5,401 bases of DNA from NCBI GenBank assembly GCA_903883985.1, contig CAISDD010000390.1, positions 1 through 5,401 of the forward strand, read 5' to 3'. Shown here one piece after another: positions 1 to 5,401 of the stretch (its first letter is position 1; every line of letters begins with the position of its first letter). This DNA comes from an uncultured Pseudomonadota bacterium. GTDB taxonomy: Bacteria; Pseudomonadota; Gammaproteobacteria; Burkholderiales; Thiobacillaceae. Below the pieces are notes generated by a model. The model saw only the letters and a program-made list of their open reading frames with translations. It did no database searches and was not told the DNA's origin. A program made the translations under genes and the position numbers.

Positions 1-55
1 AACTTCTCAATAAGTCACGGCATTGTGCGGTCAGCGCCCGTTCACGCGGGGTAGT

Positions 56-99
56 GATGTAACCCACCCCAGGCAGGTTGAAGAAGCACTGGCGAGTCC
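56..99 (+). repeat. Direct repeat, copy A (44 bp)
   Basis: This segment matches 178-224 over its whole length, except for a short gap in the middle (CCCCAGG here, CCCAGGAGGG in copy B) and two substitutions. The best conserved part is AAGAAGCACTGGCGAGTCC at 81-99. The copy ends two bases before the GTAG head of the palindrome at 102-130, exactly as copy B ends two bases before a different palindrome. The two copies start 122 bp apart. The origin is unknown; it may be the leader part of a composite REP element. Plus strand is assigned by the orientation of the following GTAG head. Confidence 0.8.
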
Positions 100-131
100 G
101 CGTAGGGCGGATGAGCCGGCGTTATCCGCCG
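100..131 (+). repeat. GTAG-headed palindrome, GGCGGAT type (REP-like)
   Basis: A GTAG head at 102-105 is followed by GGCGGAT (106-112) and its inverted partner ATCCGCC (124-130). The stem can be extended to about nine pairs with one G-T pair, leaving a seven-base loop. GTAG followed by a short palindrome is the known signature of REP sequences mobilised by RAYT (TnpA-REP) transposases in gammaproteobacteria. I assign the family by pattern recognition, and no RAYT gene lies in the window. As DNA or RNA it would form a hairpin. It sits about 210 bp beyond the stop codon of the ATPase gene. Confidence 0.75.
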
Positions 132-140
132 AATACCAAA

Positions 141-164
141 CTGTAGGAGCGGCTTTAGCTGCAA
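141..164 (+). repeat. GTAG-headed palindrome, GTAGGAGCGGC type (REP-like)
   Basis: The GTAG head at 143-146 is followed by GCGGCT (149-154), which pairs with AGCTGC (157-162) through one G-T wobble and a two-base loop. Similar GTAGGAGCGGC...GCCGC sequences are very common between genes in Pseudomonas and Xanthomonadaceae; this copy appears slightly decayed because its right arm has T where a perfect arm would have C. It lies between direct-repeat copies A and B and, unlike the palindromes on either side, has no copy of the ~45-bp leader in front of it. Confidence 0.7.
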
Positions 165-177
165 TTTTCGAGGTAAC

Positions 178-224
178 GAGGTAACCCACCCAGGAGGGCA
201 GGTTAAAGAAGCACTGGCGAGTCC
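178..224 (+). repeat. Direct repeat, copy B (47 bp)
   Basis: This is the second copy of the 56-99 repeat, longer by three bases in the middle, with the conserved AAGAAGCACTGGCGAGTCC at 206-224. It is preceded by a tandem duplication of its own first eight bases (GAGGTAAC at 170-177 and again at 178-185), which suggests slippage or a junction at this boundary. It ends two bases before the GTAG of the palindrome at 227-250, the same spacing as copy A, although that palindrome is unrelated in sequence. Confidence 0.8.
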
Positions 225-250
225 CTGTAGCGCAGGCATCCTTGCCTGCG
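225..250 (+). repeat. GTAG-headed perfect palindrome, CGCAGGCA type (REP-like)
   Basis: The GTAG head at 227-230 is followed by a perfect eight-base-pair inverted repeat: CGCAGGCA (231-238) and TGCCTGCG (243-250) around a four-base loop. This is the strongest hairpin in the left flank. It lies 91 bases beyond the ATPase stop codon on the transcript side, so the operon mRNA could carry it as a 3' stem. There is no T-run after it on the minus strand, so it is not a typical intrinsic terminator, although it might still stabilise the 3' end as REP hairpins do elsewhere (inference). Confidence 0.78.
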
Positions 251-340
251 TCTTTGAAAACAGCCGACTGGAAAACGCCGCTGCCGCGATTATTTCTTTT
301 TTAATCAACGGGTTGAAGTGTGCTTCTTGAGAGTCTGATC

Positions 341-3300
341 TTAAACCATGCCGATGACATTAAGGTTGGGCCCAAATACAGATTGGGCAACCGGAACGAG
401 GTGGTCATGGTGAGTTAAGAAAATTACCTGGGTCATCGTCGATAGTTCAGCCAATGCCTCAAGGCCCGCCCTCGACCGGTCATCATCGTAGTTGATGAAC
501 AGATCATCGGCAATAAAGGGCATAGTGGGGGCCTGCTGTAGATGCAGTTCCAGTGCAGCCAGTCGGAGTGCAAGGTAAAGTTGGTCCCGGGTGCCGTCGC
601 TCAATCCTTCGATTGCCACGTTTTTGCCAGTTGCTCGTTGACCGTAGAGTGTCAGGGGCTCGCTGTCATAATCGACGACTAGACGGGAGAAGGCCCCCAG
701 CGTGAGCGACGAAAATATGTCTCCAGCCCGGCTCAGCATGGGGCCCTGCTTGGTTTCCCGGTAACGTTCGATGGCCCAACGCAACAGCTTTGCCGCTGTG
801 TAGACCTTGATGTAACGCTCCGCAGCGTTGGCCATACGGGCAAGTGCCTCCTGGCGCAGGGATTCGGCCCGCGCCGCCTCACCCTGTCCTGCAATCTTGT
901 TCAGGGCTTCCTGTGCGGAATTGAGGCCCGCGACGATGTTGTTCTGTCGCTCCAGGAGACTTCCCACCTGAGATTGCAGTTCCGTCAGATCACTGGGTAT
1001 CCTGGCCAGATCAGCCGCTTTAAATTCCACCGCCAGATCCTCGCGAGACAGTCCATCCCCTGTGTCCTGCAGGGCTTGCAGCGAATCACGGATTTCCGCG
1101 TACAGAGTGCGTGCAAGCTCTGACCGCTTGATGGCGGAGCGAAGTTCGTCGTTGTTCGAGACTCTGGCAAGATGCAACAGCGGTGCCAATTCAGCTTGGG
1201 ACTCATGGATGAGTAACTCCGATTTGGCAGATTGTTTGCGGGTATCTTCCAATTCCTGCTTCAGCCGCCGCAGATCCTTGTCGGCGTCACTGGATTCGGC
1301 TAGACGTTGCGCCAGGATCAGCGTTACTTGGCCGGCCGGCTTGCCGAGGATTTCCGGGACTATTGCCCGTGTGAGTTCTGCTGCGTTGCTTTCGAAATCG
1401 TCCAAGTCCCTTTGCATGGCGTCGATGCGAGCAGTGCGGAGCTCTCGCATTTGGCGCAGATGGTCATCAATATCAGTGAACAGAGCCAGGGCTCCATCGA
1501 CGGTCCCTGTATCCGCGTCTTGCGGCAGATGCGCTGAAGCGAGGCGTTGAGCCCATTCCGTACGCCACGCATCGACATCGTCCTGTGCATGGGTGATCTT
1601 ACGAATACAGTCAGCCCGCGCCTGCTCGGCTCGGGCTTTCTGGGTTGTCAGGGTCGAGCGGCTCTCCTGCGCGCGGCTCGCGGCATCAACAGCTTCTCCG
1701 GCACGCAGCACCATGGCGGCCAGGGTCAGAGACGCATCATCCTCCACAACCCCACGCAATTCATCCGCCAGGGCGGAGCGCAAGCTGGTTGCTGTTTGGT
1801 GAAATTCCTCCAGGGCCAGCCGGGCTTCGGTCTCAGCAACCGTAGTATTTAGTACATGGTCACGGGCCATCCGCCAGGCATTGACCTGGGACACCGCTAA
1901 CCCGGTCAGGCCGATAGCCGTCGCACGAGTCGCCCATTCCTGAGTGAACCCGGCCTGGAGTTGGGCGTTGTGTGCCTGGCGTGAAATCAGCTCGGTCAAT
2001 TGCAGGTCAACGCGGGCCCTCTGATCCTGCTTGGCTTGCAACTCGCTGGCCTCACGGGCCTTGTCGTGGCGTTGATCGGACAGATCATCAGCGCCGACCA
2101 CGCTGTTCTCATAGTCCGCAGCCGCCTCCGGAAGATTGGTAGCCCCGGACTTGATGTTGTGCCAGAGGTCATCGCGCTGAGCACGGACTTGGGTAATCTT
2201 CCTGAAGCTGACCGGGTGATGTGCATCCTGATATTGTGAAATTTCCAGATCCAGGGCACAGAGTGCCGCCTGCTGTTCACTGATCCGATCTGCAAGACTG
2301 GAAGCAGACATCTTCATATCTGACTGGCGTTTCTGCAGTTCAGCCATTTCTTCCGATACCGGCAGTTGCATGCTCCGGAGGCGATCGACGTCCTGTCGCC
2401 ATGGACCTAGTGCAAGCGTTGCGGTCTCTAGATCGCGTTGGGTTTTTGCCAATTGGGCAGCCAGCTTCCGATTCTGGGCGGTGACGTCGCCTTGGGCCCG
2501 TGCAGCAGCCAAGGTTTCCCGCAGGCCAGCAGGAATTTCCGCTGCAGGCAGCCCCTGGAGTTCGGTATCTATAGCGAGAATTTCAGATTGCTTGCCGGCC
2601 TTCGCCTCTGCGGCCGCTGCGAGGGCCTGTGTGAGGATGTCGTGGCGTCTGATGAGCGCGCCCATGGCCGAGCGGATGAGTCGCGAGGGAATGCGTTTTT
2701 CCAGAGCGTCTTCACCCTCGACCGGCCAGCCGAGCTCACGGGTGAGTTTCTCGATCGCCTTCCAGTGCGCGTTGACTTCTTCCTGGCGCTTGCTGATGTC
2801 CGTTGGGTGATTGCGTACCTGCTGACGCTGCTCGGTCAGAGCCAGGATGTCGGCCTGCCTTGCAAGCACGTCCGCGTCTGGATGGATTGCGCCGATGCGT
2901 GCTTCAAGCTGAATTGCCTGCTCATTGAATACCTTGAGTGCCTGATCGGCCTTGGCCATAGCCATTTCAGCGTCGGTTAGATGCTTACTGGCTTCTTTGG
3001 GCAGGTGAATCACCTCGCCAATTTGTCTCAGTTCCTCTTCCCTCGCCTGCAGTGTGTTCAACAATGGTGCAGTACGCCTTATCCGGTCCAGTCGCACACG
3101 CGCCTGTTCAAGATTCCGGTACTGGCTGCGTGTTCCATCCAACTCTTCCTCGAGTTTTTCTACCAGATCACGGGCCGTCACCCAATCCCGCGTGCGAACC
3201 GTTGCCAGCCTCAAGGACGCATCCGCCCGTTCGAGATCCCCGCTGGCGGCGTAGTACTCCCTTTCGTTGGATCTCCGTCTGGCCCACAGGGTGTTTGCCT

Positions 3301-3799
3301 CTGCCTCAAGTGCATCGCGAACTTTACCGAGGCTGCCAATGCCCGCAGCCGATTGGAACAGTATCTGGCCGATATCATTGGAAGCATTGAGTATTTCTCG
3401 CCCACCGGCGGCAAGCCGCTCATGGTCCAGGCCGAACATCTTGTCGAAGAATCCACGATCCACCGCGCCCAGAAAAAGGTGTAGCGAGTTGTCGGGCAGC
3501 ATGGTCCCGGACGGGCTTTGTAGGGCCTTGTTTCGGGCCTTGACGCGCACGAAGTCCAATGTTTTTCCGTCATGCTCCAGAAGCGCGCCCAAGCGCATAT
3601 CACTGTGGGGGTGGAGGAAGTTGAAGTGGGAACGGGTTTCAATGCCGAACAGCAGATCCAGGATGGCGCTGCGCAGTGTGGACTTGCCGGCCTCATTGGG
3701 ACCGACCAAGAGGTGGAAATCGCGTGACGACTGGGGTAGGGCCACCGAGCGATCGGTAAATTTGCCAAAGCGTAGAAGGTCAAGTCGAGAAATACGCAT
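341..3799 (-). CDS. yhaN: YhaN-family SMC/Rad50-like DNA repair ATPase
   Basis: This 1152-residue protein is a P-loop ATPase split by a long coiled coil, the expected ATPase partner of the nuclease encoded just upstream. The N-terminal half of the head carries Walker A GPNEAGKST at residues 33-41. The region from about 180 to 990 is rich in charged heptad-like helices, with the family-type segment RDDLW near 545. The C-terminal half has the ABC signature LSDGTRDQLYLALRLA (1066-1081), Walker B PFIADD (1094-1099), a D-loop NYDDDR (1103-1108) and the switch histidine region LTHHDH (1128-1133). The start MRISRLDLLRFGKF matches the usual beginning of the family, and seven bases separate it from the upstream stop, with only a weak GAG ribosome site, so translational coupling is likely. 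Only two cysteines occur (514 and 731) and there is no CxxC, so a Rad50/SbcC zinc hook is absent. Bacillus YhaN, also called SbcE, is somewhat shorter. The family is confident; the exact DNA substrate is not known from the sequence. Confidence 0.94.
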   Translation of the reverse strand: MRISRLDLLRFGKFTDRSVALPQSSRDFHLLVGPNEAGKSTLRSAILDLLFGIETRSHFNFLHPHSDMRLGALLEHDGKTLDFVRVKARNKALQSPSGTMLPDNSLHLFLGAVDRGFFDKMFGLDHERLAAGGREILNASNDIGQILFQSAAGIGSLGKVRDALEAEANTLWARRRSNEREYYAASGDLERADASLRLATVRTRDWVTARDLVEKLEEELDGTRSQYRNLEQARVRLDRIRRTAPLLNTLQAREEELRQIGEVIHLPKEASKHLTDAEMAMAKADQALKVFNEQAIQLEARIGAIHPDADVLARQADILALTEQRQQVRNHPTDISKRQEEVNAHWKAIEKLTRELGWPVEGEDALEKRIPSRLIRSAMGALIRRHDILTQALAAAAEAKAGKQSEILAIDTELQGLPAAEIPAGLRETLAAARAQGDVTAQNRKLAAQLAKTQRDLETATLALGPWRQDVDRLRSMQLPVSEEMAELQKRQSDMKMSASSLADRISEQQAALCALDLEISQYQDAHHPVSFRKITQVRAQRDDLWHNIKSGATNLPEAAADYENSVVGADDLSDQRHDKAREASELQAKQDQRARVDLQLTELISRQAHNAQLQAGFTQEWATRATAIGLTGLAVSQVNAWRMARDHVLNTTVAETEARLALEEFHQTATSLRSALADELRGVVEDDASLTLAAMVLRAGEAVDAASRAQESRSTLTTQKARAEQARADCIRKITHAQDDVDAWRTEWAQRLASAHLPQDADTGTVDGALALFTDIDDHLRQMRELRTARIDAMQRDLDDFESNAAELTRAIVPEILGKPAGQVTLILAQRLAESSDADKDLRRLKQELEDTRKQSAKSELLIHESQAELAPLLHLARVSNNDELRSAIKRSELARTLYAEIRDSLQALQDTGDGLSREDLAVEFKAADLARIPSDLTELQSQVGSLLERQNNIVAGLNSAQEALNKIAGQGEAARAESLRQEALARMANAAERYIKVYTAAKLLRWAIERYRETKQGPMLSRAGDIFSSLTLGAFSRLVVDYDSEPLTLYGQRATGKNVAIEGLSDGTRDQLYLALRLAALELHLQQAPTMPFIADDLFINYDDDRSRAGLEALAELSTMTQVIFLTHHDHLVPVAQSVFGPNLNVIGMV

Positions 3800-3806
3800 G
3801 TTGTTC

Positions 3807-5063
3807 TCAGTCCACTATCGCAAGTTGAGCCAGCAGGCCCGGCGAAACTGCCTGCACGATGCCGGCCACATCGCCATTACGGATAGCCTGAAATTCGGGG
3901 ATCGCCTGGAAAAGTTCCATGGGAGCCCTATCCACCATTTGGCGTAGGTCATCCACGAGGGATGCGAGCAGCGTTGCATCCCGCGGCGCCTCGTCAAGGA
4001 ACTTTTGCAGATCGGCGATTGCGTCCGAGCGGGCACGGATGTCACCGGTTTCACCCGGCTGCTCGGTTTCGATACGCACCTTTTCGATCCATAGGCGATC
4101 GCTGCCAAGCGCCGCTGCCTGGCCTAGGATTTCCGCTCTAAGCTGGGATTCCAGACCAAAAAGTTCGCCATGTGCGGGGGTCTTGCCGGTGATATATACA
4201 CGCACAGCCAGGTATCGGTCGCCGGGAGTGTCTTTCATCAACGCTTCGAATGCCTTTCCGGCGAGTCTGACCACATCATTCAGCGTTACTGCTGTCCTGG
4301 CATCCACCTCGACGAGGTGCCAGCGCAGCACATCCACCAGCAGTCGTTCCACTGCTTGTATGCCGGCTTCGTCCGCGGTGACCATGACTGCGCCGCGTGG
4401 ACCGGTTTCTCGGATATGTCGGCCCTGTAGGTTTCCAGGGAAAACCACCCAGGGGGCTTGCTGCAGGATGGCATGTTCATGGACATGGCCCAGTGCCCAA
4501 TAGTCATACCCCTTGGCGTTGAGTTCTGCCAGGGAGCAAGGCGCATAGTTGGCATGGGCCGCATTGCCTTCAAGCGCGGTGTGGAGCACGCCGATGTTGA
4601 GCCAACCCGGGATGGGTGGCGGATAGCTGACGGCCAGGTTTTCAGTGGTGGCCGCTTCCTTGAAACTGCGACCATGCAGTGCGACACGCAGATGCTCGAC
4701 CTGAAAACTGCTGGGCTTGCGTGTTTCGAAAACATGGACATTGGGAGGCAAGATGAGCTTCCTGGTCATCTCGCTTTCTGCATCATGATTGCCGAACTGC
4801 AGATAGACTGGGATGCCAGCCTTGTTTAGCCGGCTCATCTGTCTACAGAAATAATACCCGGTGTTGTAGTCTTTCCAGTTGCCATCATAGAGATCACCTG
4901 CGATGACAAGGAAATCCACCGCCTCGCCGATAGCCTCGTCGACAAGCTTCGTAAAGGCGTCGCGGGTGGCCGTCCGCAGTAATTCGGCCGGGGCATCCTG
5001 GTAAGACGCTAGGCCGGACAACGGACTGTCCAGGTGGATGTCAGCAGCATGGATGAATTTCAA
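3807..5063 (-). CDS. yhaO: YhaO-family Mre11/SbcD-like DNA repair nuclease
   Basis: This protein, 418 residues from the TTG start, is a calcineurin-type metallophosphoesterase expected to cut DNA using two metal ions, probably manganese, in complex with the downstream ATPase. All phosphoesterase motifs are present: D8-x-H10 (ADIHLDSP), GD57xxD60 (AGDLYDGNW), GNHD at 91-94, H161 (VLHTALEG) and GHVH at 192-195, followed by PGNLQGRHIRE. Residues from about 240 to the end form the less conserved C-terminal region, presumably the capping and ATPase-binding part. I prefer the TTG at 5061-5063. It places KFIHAADIH at the very N-terminus, as in the family, and has GAGGG seven bases upstream. The in-frame ATG at 5102 would add 13 residues (MPLPTDFPTEGAA) with no family counterpart and no ribosome site. 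It is the first gene of a two-gene operon, in nuclease-ATPase order as in sbcD-sbcC. SbcD proper is the main alternative, but the partner ATPase points to YhaO. Confidence 0.94.
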   Translation of the reverse strand: MKFIHAADIHLDSPLSGLASYQDAPAELLRTATRDAFTKLVDEAIGEAVDFLVIAGDLYDGNWKDYNTGYYFCRQMSRLNKAGIPVYLQFGNHDAESEMTRKLILPPNVHVFETRKPSSFQVEHLRVALHGRSFKEAATTENLAVSYPPPIPGWLNIGVLHTALEGNAAHANYAPCSLAELNAKGYDYWALGHVHEHAILQQAPWVVFPGNLQGRHIRETGPRGAVMVTADEAGIQAVERLLVDVLRWHLVEVDARTAVTLNDVVRLAGKAFEALMKDTPGDRYLAVRVYITGKTPAHGELFGLESQLRAEILGQAAALGSDRLWIEKVRIETEQPGETGDIRARSDAIADLQKFLDEAPRDATLLASLVDDLRQMVDRAPMELFQAIPEFQAIRNGDVAGIVQAVSPGLLAQLAIVD

Positions 5064-5070
5064 GGCAGCG

Positions 5071-5075
5071 CCCTC
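5071..5075 (-). promoter_or_regulatory. Ribosome binding site deciding the TTG start of yhaO
   Basis: On the minus strand this reads GAGGG and ends seven bases before the TTG at 5063, a near-ideal Shine-Dalgarno position. The competing ATG at 5102 is preceded by CACGGTAAAAT, which has no useful complementarity to 16S rRNA. This is the main reason for choosing the shorter protein. Confidence 0.65.
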
Positions 5076-5102
5076 AGTTGGAAAGTCAGTAGGAAGCGGC
5101 AT

Positions 5103-5108
5103 ATTTTA
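5103..5108 (-). promoter_or_regulatory. Possible -10 box (TAAAAT) for the yhaO-yhaN operon
   Basis: TAAAAT matches the sigma-70 -10 consensus at five of six bases and lies 39 bases before the TTG start. If used, transcription would begin near 5096, inside or past the ATG at 5102-5100. That would exclude the ATG as a start and give the TTG a leader of roughly 30 bases. No convincing -35 box is found 16-18 bases upstream, so the call is tentative. Confidence 0.28.
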
Positions 5109-5138
5109 CCGTGCAAGTCTCAAGCGTCTCTCGAAGCT

Positions 5139-5154
5139 CCCTCGCCAGCGAGGG
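5139..5154. repeat. GC-rich perfect hairpin upstream of the operon
   Basis: CCCTCGC (5139-5145) and GCGAGGG (5148-5154) form a perfect seven-pair inverted repeat around two bases. On the minus strand it is preceded by CCCCAACCCCT, and the whole resembles a short intergenic repeat seen in many proteobacteria (recognition from memory, not verified). No T-run follows on either strand, so it is not an intrinsic terminator. It lies just upstream of where a -35 box for the possible -10 would sit, so an operator role cannot be excluded. Confidence 0.55.
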
Positions 5155-5264
5155 GTTGGGGCAGTCAGAGATTAGGCCGACGTATTTTGGCAGCCGGGTC
5201 GGTTGGCTGGTAGCTCCATCATGAGCCTGATGAAGTCGCGCTGAGTGCCCAGAGTTAGGAAGCC

Positions 5265-5300
5265 CGCGTAGGTTGGGCTGAGCAAGGCGAAGCCCAACAC
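5265..5300 (+). repeat. GTAG-headed palindrome, GTTGGGCT type (REP-like)
   Basis: The GTAG head at 5268-5271 is followed by GTTGGGCT (5272-5279) and its perfect inverted partner AGCCCAAC (5291-5298), eight pairs around an eleven-base loop. CGTAGGTTGGGCTGAGC is a very widespread intergenic repeat in gamma- and betaproteobacteria. It is the fourth distinct GTAG palindrome of the window, and all four have the GTAG head on the plus strand. It lies about 200 bp upstream of the operon start. Confidence 0.78.
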
Positions 5301-5319
5301 CTTGCAAGCTTCGACCTGG

Positions 5320-5348
5320 CGCTAATGAGTAGCGTCGGCGTCTCGCCG
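5320..5348. repeat. Two small adjacent inverted repeats
   Basis: CGCTA (5320-5324) pairs with TAGCG (5330-5334). Directly after it, CGGCG (5336-5340) pairs with CGCCG (5344-5348), followed by GTTTTA on the plus strand. The second could be read as a minimal plus-strand terminator, but the stem is only five pairs, the T-run is four bases, and no plus-strand gene is seen upstream. It may be part of a decayed repeat. Confidence 0.3.
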
Positions 5349-5378
5349 GTTTTACCCCAGTCAGCGCAGCTTGCGTTA

Positions 5379-5397
5379 GCCGACGTTTCATGTCGGC
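5379..5397. repeat. Six-base-pair inverted repeat at the right edge
   Basis: GCCGAC (5379-5384) and GTCGGC (5392-5397) flank a seven-base loop. The left arm with its context, TTAGCCGACGTTT, resembles TTAGGCCGACGTATTT at 5172-5187, so both may be remnants of one repeat family. The element may continue past the window end. Confidence 0.35.
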
Positions 5398-5401
5398 GCA
5401 A

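Larger units (their letters stand above)
1..340. other. Non-coding mosaic of short repeats downstream of the ATPase gene
   Basis: I see no credible gene in this stretch. It contains two copies of a ~45-bp direct repeat and three GTAG-headed palindromes, listed separately. An 88-codon minus-strand frame (42-308) runs through them, but it is a translation of the repeats and has no recognisable protein features. At the extreme left, plus frame 1 is open from base 1 to a TAG at 52-54 and plus frame 3 is open to a TAA at 60-62. Either could be the tail of a neighbouring gene, but the piece is too short to decide. Between the last palindrome and the gene end (251-340) there is an AT-rich patch around 290-303. 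On the minus strand this reads as a run of A, so it does not make a Rho-independent terminator for the operon. Confidence 0.8.
5064..5401. other. Non-coding region upstream of the nuclease-ATPase operon
   Basis: I see no credible gene here. A 101-codon minus-strand frame (5086-5391) overlaps the nuclease start and crosses the palindrome at 5265-5300. Its arginine-rich translation looks like read-through of repeats. The stretch holds a possible -10 box, a GC-rich hairpin at 5139-5154, a GTAG palindrome at 5265-5300, and smaller inverted repeats towards the right edge. The gene that lies further right is outside the window. Confidence 0.75.

Noticed and set aside
1..62. Possible 3' end of a plus-strand gene entering from the left (stops at 52-54 or 60-62)
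   Set aside because: Two frames are open for so short a distance that neither can be supported, and the translations are not recognisable.
56..250. CRISPR array
   Set aside because: There are only two direct repeats, of unequal length, 122 bp apart, and the sequence between them contains another palindrome; there are no regular spacers or cas genes.
42..308. An 88-codon minus-strand frame in the left flank
   Set aside because: It runs entirely through direct repeats and palindromes, has no clear ribosome site, and its translation shows no protein-like features.
225..340. Intrinsic terminator for the operon
   Set aside because: The 231-250 hairpin has no T-run after it on the minus strand, and the nearby poly-T lies on the opposite strand.
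3267..3947. A 226-codon plus-strand frame opposite the ATPase-nuclease junction, with similar long antisense frames at 3919-4503 and 1062-1550
   Set aside because: These are serine- and arginine-rich shadows of GC-rich coding DNA on the other strand; the minus-strand genes have complete family motifs through the same bases.
341..5063. A new phage-defence system
   Set aside because: The gene pair fits the known YhaO/YhaN repair complex; no defence genes, integrase or other island markers are in the window, so a defence role would be speculation.
5210..5232. A fifth GTAG palindrome (GTAG at 5210-5213 followed by CATCA/TGATG)
   Set aside because: The stem is only five pairs with a six-base loop, and the sequence matches no repeat type I recognise; it is near chance level.
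5086..5391. A 101-codon minus-strand frame upstream of the nuclease gene
   Set aside because: It overlaps the nuclease start in another frame, crosses a GTAG palindrome and is arginine-rich in the way of translated repeats.

Overview
This window most likely comes from the chromosome of a gammaproteobacterium (pseudomonad, xanthomonad or methanotroph type). Two things suggest this: a moderately GC-rich two-gene operon for an SbcCD-like repair pair of the YhaO/YhaN type, and flanking DNA full of short GTAG-headed palindromes of the REP kind common in those groups. The genus cannot be fixed from this sequence, and nothing here points to a plasmid, phage or conventional transposon.

Layout. Positions 1-340 are non-coding and mosaic. 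They hold two copies of a ~45-bp direct repeat and three different GTAG-headed palindromes. Positions 341-3799 (minus strand) encode a 1152-residue SMC/Rad50-like ATPase of the YhaN family. Seven bases separate it from the upstream gene at 3807-5063 (minus strand), a 418-residue Mre11/SbcD-like calcineurin-type phosphoesterase of the YhaO family. Its preferred start is a TTG at 5063 with a good Shine-Dalgarno sequence; the ATG at 5102 is less likely. Positions 5064-5401 are again non-coding. They hold a possible -10 box, a GC-rich hairpin, a fourth GTAG palindrome of a different sequence family, and smaller inverted repeats.

How the genes fit together. The metal-dependent nuclease YhaO and the coiled-coil ATPase YhaN should form one complex that processes DNA ends or structures, with ATP-driven engagement of the YhaN heads controlling nuclease access. 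They are transcribed together from right to left, nuclease first, the same order as sbcD-sbcC. The YhaN-type ATPase has only two isolated cysteines and so lacks a Rad50/SbcC zinc hook.

Novelty. The operon looks like an ordinary housekeeping or accessory repair locus. The most unusual structure is at the left edge, where the same ~45-bp leader is joined, at identical spacing, to two unrelated GTAG palindromes. I found no evidence for a new defence or mobile system.
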